From the NCBI RefSeq assembly GCF_900113125.1, contig NZ_FOOG01000022.1, positions 1-59,632 on the forward strand: a stretch of DNA of 59,632 nucleotides, written 5' to 3'. Position 1 is the stretch's first letter. Every line of letters starts with the position of its first letter. The translations under genes were made by a program, and so were the position numbers. Below, in pieces: positions 56,896 to 59,632 of this stretch. The DNA is from Halobacillus alkaliphilus. Its GTDB lineage: Bacteria; Bacillota; Bacilli; Bacillales; Halobacillaceae. The notes beneath the pieces were generated by a model that saw nothing but the letters and a program-made list of their open reading frames with translations, made no database searches and was not told the DNA's origin.

Positions 56896-57567
56896 TTATT
56901 CTTTATTCATCTTCTTTTTTAATTCTTCTAGTTCATTATCAACACTGTCATTATTATTCAATTCTTCAAACTCGTCATCAAGTGAACGGCTTTCAGAGGA
57001 CATATCTTCGCTTGTTTCAGCTTCTGCTTCATGCTGCATCACCTTCTCTTCCATGCGCTCAAAGCCCTGACGCGACTCATCCCCGCCGATATTGGACATT
57101 GTACGATTCATCTTCGTACGAGTCTTCGCGGATTCAGCACGCGCTTTTAGTGAATCTTTTTTCAGTTTCATTTCCTGATATTCTTTCTTCATTTCGTCCA
57201 ATTTTTGGCGTAGATTACTGGAATCAGTTTGGGCACGCTCCCAGGACGCTTTAAGTTGATCTGCTTGATCCTGATGATTCTTTTTATCTTCAAGAGCACG
57301 ACGGGCTAAATCCTCGTTTCCTGCTTCTATGGCTTGCTCCGCCTGCTGCATACGTTTATCTACAATTGCTTGGGAATCATCATACTTGCGCTTCAGCATT
57401 TTCTCATTGGCAATTTGTTTAGCAACCGCACTTTCAGCTTCGCGGATGTCGTTTTCCATATCTCTCATAAATTGGTCCAGCATCTTCACAGGATCTTCTG
57501 CTTTATCAAGCATCGAATTCAACTCTGAACCTACTACTGTTTTAACACGTTTGAAAAACTTAAACAT
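56896..57567 (-). CDS. pspA: PspA/IM30 family protein
   Basis: The 223-residue protein is almost wholly helical coiled coil (about 20-175) with a short amphipathic N-terminal helix (MFKFFKRVKTVVGSELNSML) of the kind that binds membranes. PspA family proteins form ESCRT-III-like assemblies that protect damaged or proton-leaky membranes. The QFMRDMENDIREAE stretch is a family signature. AAGGAGG precedes ATG 57567. Second gene of the operon, after DUF4178, behind a sigma-W-type promoter; B. subtilis pspA is also sigma-W controlled. Confidence 0.95.
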   Translation of the reverse strand: MFKFFKRVKTVVGSELNSMLDKAEDPVKMLDQFMRDMENDIREAESAVAKQIANEKMLKRKYDDSQAIVDKRMQQAEQAIEAGNEDLARRALEDKKNHQDQADQLKASWERAQTDSSNLRQKLDEMKKEYQEMKLKKDSLKARAESAKTRTKMNRTMSNIGGDESRQGFERMEEKVMQHEAEAETSEDMSSESRSLDDEFEELNNNDSVDNELEELKKKMNKE

Positions 57568-57584
57568 TTAAAATTCCTCCTTCT

Positions 57585-58097
57585 TTATTTGGAACCAGCA
57601 ATTATTTTAATCTCATAAGCTTCAATATCATAACCGTAACTAACTTCTACTTCACTCCCCCATTCTTCCAGACTCAGATAAGTCTCTTCATCATCTGAAA
57701 GATAATCGGCGTAATGAGTAGTTCGTCCATTAACATTCTTACTTCGGCCTTCCCCTGTAACCCGCGCTTCGCCTTCTTCATCTTTATTGTAAGTTTTTCC
57801 ATCATATTGAAGCTGCTTTGGGTAAGGGGTGGACACCGGCAGCTTAATCGTTTCGTACATCCCCAGCTCAAGCTCGTCATCCATTTCCGCCGACAGCCAT
57901 TTGGTAGACTGGCCTTCTAGGAGCTGGTAAGCAAACCACTCATATGACCCGTCCCGGTAAGTGATCTTACCCACTACCTCATAATCGACAAGATCGTATG
58001 TGAGAATATCGCCTATCTGAATATTCAATACGGTTCGTTCTTCAACTTCAGGAACTTGTTTCTTTTGGTTGGAAAACAATCTTGAAAAGAATCCCAA
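57585..58097 (-). CDS. DUF4178 domain protein
   Basis: This 170-residue soluble beta-rich protein has the DUF4178 signature: IGDILTYDLVDYEVVGKITYRDGSYEWFAYQLLEG, then KWLSAEMDDELEL and VSYGYDIEAYEI near the end. The N-terminus MGFFSRLF is amphipathic and may touch the membrane. The function is unknown, but the domain repeatedly occurs next to PspA. The start is TTG 58097 with GGTGAGG upstream; first gene of the operon. Confidence 0.87.
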   Translation of the reverse strand: MGFFSRLFSNQKKQVPEVEERTVLNIQIGDILTYDLVDYEVVGKITYRDGSYEWFAYQLLEGQSTKWLSAEMDDELELGMYETIKLPVSTPYPKQLQYDGKTYNKDEEGEARVTGEGRSKNVNGRTTHYADYLSDDEETYLSLEEWGSEVEVSYGYDIEAYEIKIIAGSK

Positions 58098-58139
58098 ATA
58101 CTCACCTCACCTTTCTATATGACCCTGTGTACTTCTATT

Positions 58140-58166
58140 TACGTGCCTGGATACACTTTGGTTTCA
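58140..58166 (-). promoter_or_regulatory. ECF sigma-W-type promoter of the DUF4178-PspA operon
   Basis: TGAAAC (58161-58166) and CGTA (58140-58143) are separated by 17 nt on the minus strand, about 40 nt upstream of the DUF4178 start. It has the same boxes and spacing as the ysdB promoter at 13806-13832. Confidence 0.82.
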
Positions 58167-58275
58167 CTTTTTAAAAAGTTTTCTTCTATTATCGTATCAG
58201 ACTTTTGATCTAAATGCCTGATTAGCGCATTTCTCTATTATTATTTTTTTCATTTTTTTCCCTTATTCATATCTT

Positions 58276-58302
58276 TGAAAATTGAATATGTCGCGTATAA
58301 TC
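58276..58302 (+). promoter_or_regulatory. Possible promoter of the BASS transporter
   Basis: TATAAT at 58297-58302 is perfect; a TTGAAA at 58276-58281 is 15 nt away, shorter than ideal. It lies 34 nt upstream of the ATG. Confidence 0.4.
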
Positions 58303-58336
58303 AAAATTCAAATAATTTATAAAGGAGCGGAAATAT

Positions 58337-59308
58337 ATGAAGGTTTTAGAACAAGCGAGTAACTTTGTAGGAAAAACCTTTGCAATCTGGGTGTTACTGT
58401 TTTCGGTATTATCATTTTTTATTCCATCAGGTTTCTCATGGATCTCTCCCTATATTGTGCCATTATTAGGGATCATTATGTTCGGAATGGGACTTACTTT
58501 ATCTAAAAGTGACTTTCAAGAAGTATTTAAAAGACCAAAGGACGTGGCTATAGGAGTGGGAGCGCAATTCATTCTTATGCCACTGCTCGCTTTCTTCCTT
58601 GTCACAATCCTTCCAGTGTCTACAGAAGTAGCCATTGGAGTTATTCTTGTAGGATGCTGTCCTGGAGGAACTTCTTCAAACGTAATGACTTATCTATCTA
58701 AAGGAGACACAGCTCTTTCTGTTTCTATTACTGCTGTATCTACCTTGCTCGCTCCAATATTTACACCTTTTCTAGTCTGGATGTTTGCCAGTCAATGGCT
58801 GCCGGTCTCAGCAGGAGATTTATTTCTATCGATTGTACAAATCGTCCTTTTCCCAATTCTTCTGGGGCTTGCTGTGAAAGCCTTACTTGGTAGAAAAGTA
58901 GAGGCAGGAGTGAAGGCCCTTCCTCTCGTATCTGTAATCGCGATTGTTGCAATTGTAGCCGCCGTCGTCAGTGTCAATCAAGCTCAAATTGCTGAAACGG
59001 GAGCAGTCATTTTTGCAATCGTTGTTCTTCACAATGCACTAGGATATTTAACTGGATACCTGTTAGGAAAAATCTTCAACATGGAACCTGCTAAGCAACG
59101 AGCAGTTTCAATAGAAGTCGGCATGCAAAATTCCGGGCTTGGTGCTTCATTGGCCGCCGTTCATTTCAGCCCTCTTGCTGCCGTTCCAAGTGCGATTTTT
59201 AGTGTATGGCACAACATATCCGGACCAATTATCGCTACCTTATTCCGAAAACAAAAGGAGAGAAATCACAAGAACGAAGAAACAAAAACCATGCATTCAG
59301 CTTCTTAA
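58337..59308 (+). CDS. Bile acid:sodium symporter (BASS) family transporter
   Basis: This 323-residue membrane protein has about ten helices in two inverted five-helix repeats. The signature motifs are GCCPGGTSSNVMTYLSKGD near 110 (crossover 1, sodium site) and EVGMQNSGLGASLA near 260 (crossover 2). Bacterial members carry sodium with organic anions such as pantoate or keto acids; none can be chosen. The tail is charged and rich in Lys and His. AAGGAGCGGAAATAT precedes ATG 58337. It is divergent from the DUF4178 operon and does not look part of it. Confidence 0.92.
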   Translation: MKVLEQASNFVGKTFAIWVLLFSVLSFFIPSGFSWISPYIVPLLGIIMFGMGLTLSKSDFQEVFKRPKDVAIGVGAQFILMPLLAFFLVTILPVSTEVAIGVILVGCCPGGTSSNVMTYLSKGDTALSVSITAVSTLLAPIFTPFLVWMFASQWLPVSAGDLFLSIVQIVLFPILLGLAVKALLGRKVEAGVKALPLVSVIAIVAIVAAVVSVNQAQIAETGAVIFAIVVLHNALGYLTGYLLGKIFNMEPAKQRAVSIEVGMQNSGLGASLAAVHFSPLAAVPSAIFSVWHNISGPIIATLFRKQKERNHKNEETKTMHSAS

Positions 59309-59365
59309 AATAAAAGATTCACTAAAGTCGCAGCAACTTTTCCATTATCAGCGTATTAAACTAAA

Positions 59366-59525
59366 GGGCCGGAGGGGAACGGGGAGACTCCTGTGGGATA
59401 AACATGATCGGTGAGACCCCGGAAAGCTTCAGTCACTCCCTGTGGGGTCTCGCCTAGCTCCTTCTCCCGTGGGAGTCTCCTTGTTTCCTTCGCCACCCTA
59501 TGATTGAAGAATGAACGGACCCTTC
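59366..59525 (+). repeat. Dispersed Bacillaceae repeat, copy C
   Basis: Bases 59369-59429 are the 61-bp inverted match to bases 3-63. The rest carries a second arm (GTGGGAGTCTCCTTGTTTCC, about 59469-59488) pairing loosely with the first (GGGGAACGGGGAGACTCC). AACGGACCC at 59514-59522 matches one terminal repeat of copy B. Bases 59526-59632 show no gene or structure that I can support. Confidence 0.8.
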
Positions 59526-59632
59526 TATAGGCGATAGAGGGGTGCTTGATCTGCCTCAAATGCTTCTATAGCGGGAATTATACACACGTACACGATTATT
59601 ATTTGAAGTTTATCTCCATCATAAACGGCGCG

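Noticed and set aside
56801-57571. Plus-strand frames opposite pspA
   Set aside because: They are shadows of the coiled-coil coding bias with Ser/Leu-rich translation.
59139-59559. Open frames at the right end
   Set aside because: They run antiparallel or out of frame over the BASS gene end and copy C; same artefact as above.

Overview
The window is a stretch of Gram-positive, spore-forming Bacillaceae chromosome. Three things point to this: spore genes (sspI, ytxC, ytrH, ytrI, ytaF, ytvI), T-box and L20-leader RNA control, and a gene order that follows the yshE-to-ytkL region of Bacillus subtilis almost gene by gene. A halotolerant genus near Halobacillus or Virgibacillus is my best guess, from protein flavour and the dispersed repeats at both ends; that is inference, not proof. 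No tRNA, rRNA, prophage, insertion sequence, CRISPR array or recognisable defence system was seen. Nearly all genes lie on the minus strand.

Layout in coordinate order. 1-500: two dispersed non-coding repeats. 500-7130: a 26-residue membrane peptide, a DUF350 protein, mutS2, polX, cvpA, zapA and divergent rnhC. 7140-11750: pheT-pheS under a Phe T-box, then a SpoU-type rRNA methylase. 11800-15210: sspI, an M42 peptidase, a dimeric dUTPase, ysdB behind a sigma-W-type promoter, a TVP38-family protein and ysdA. 15220-16690: infC-rpmI-rplT with an L20 leader; infC appears to start at AUU. 16800-19080: thrS under a Thr T-box. 19080-23310: ytxC, the primosome genes dnaI and dnaB, nrdR and a small conserved protein. 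23440-27440: speD, gapB, coaE, ytaF and mutM. 27450-32790: polA and phoPR. 33100-37250: a MaoC-like hydratase, mdh-icd-citZ. 37370-46130: ytvI, fxsA, pyk-pfkA, accA-accD, a FadR-family regulator and malic enzyme ytsJ. 46150-54050: dnaE, ytrH-ytrI, nrnA, ytpI, ytoI, ytkL. 54080-58170: an envelope-stress module (SpeE-like membrane protein, a second DUF350 protein, DUF4247, PspA, DUF4178). 58330-59310: a BASS-family transporter. 59310-59632: another repeat.

Functionally this is central information processing (replication initiation, polymerases, repair, translation) interleaved with central carbon metabolism (lower glycolysis, gluconeogenic GapB, TCA entry, fatty-acid initiation). The part that is least understood and most worth following is the DUF4178-PspA-DUF4247-DUF350 operon with the adjacent SpeE-like protein. 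It has a well-placed ECF sigma-W-type promoter and resembles the PspA/DUF350/polyamine-enzyme clusters of other bacteria. A second good lead is a perfect FadR-family operator just downstream of the ytsJ promoter, beside a GntR regulator whose ligand domain seems degenerate. A third is the AUU start of infC.
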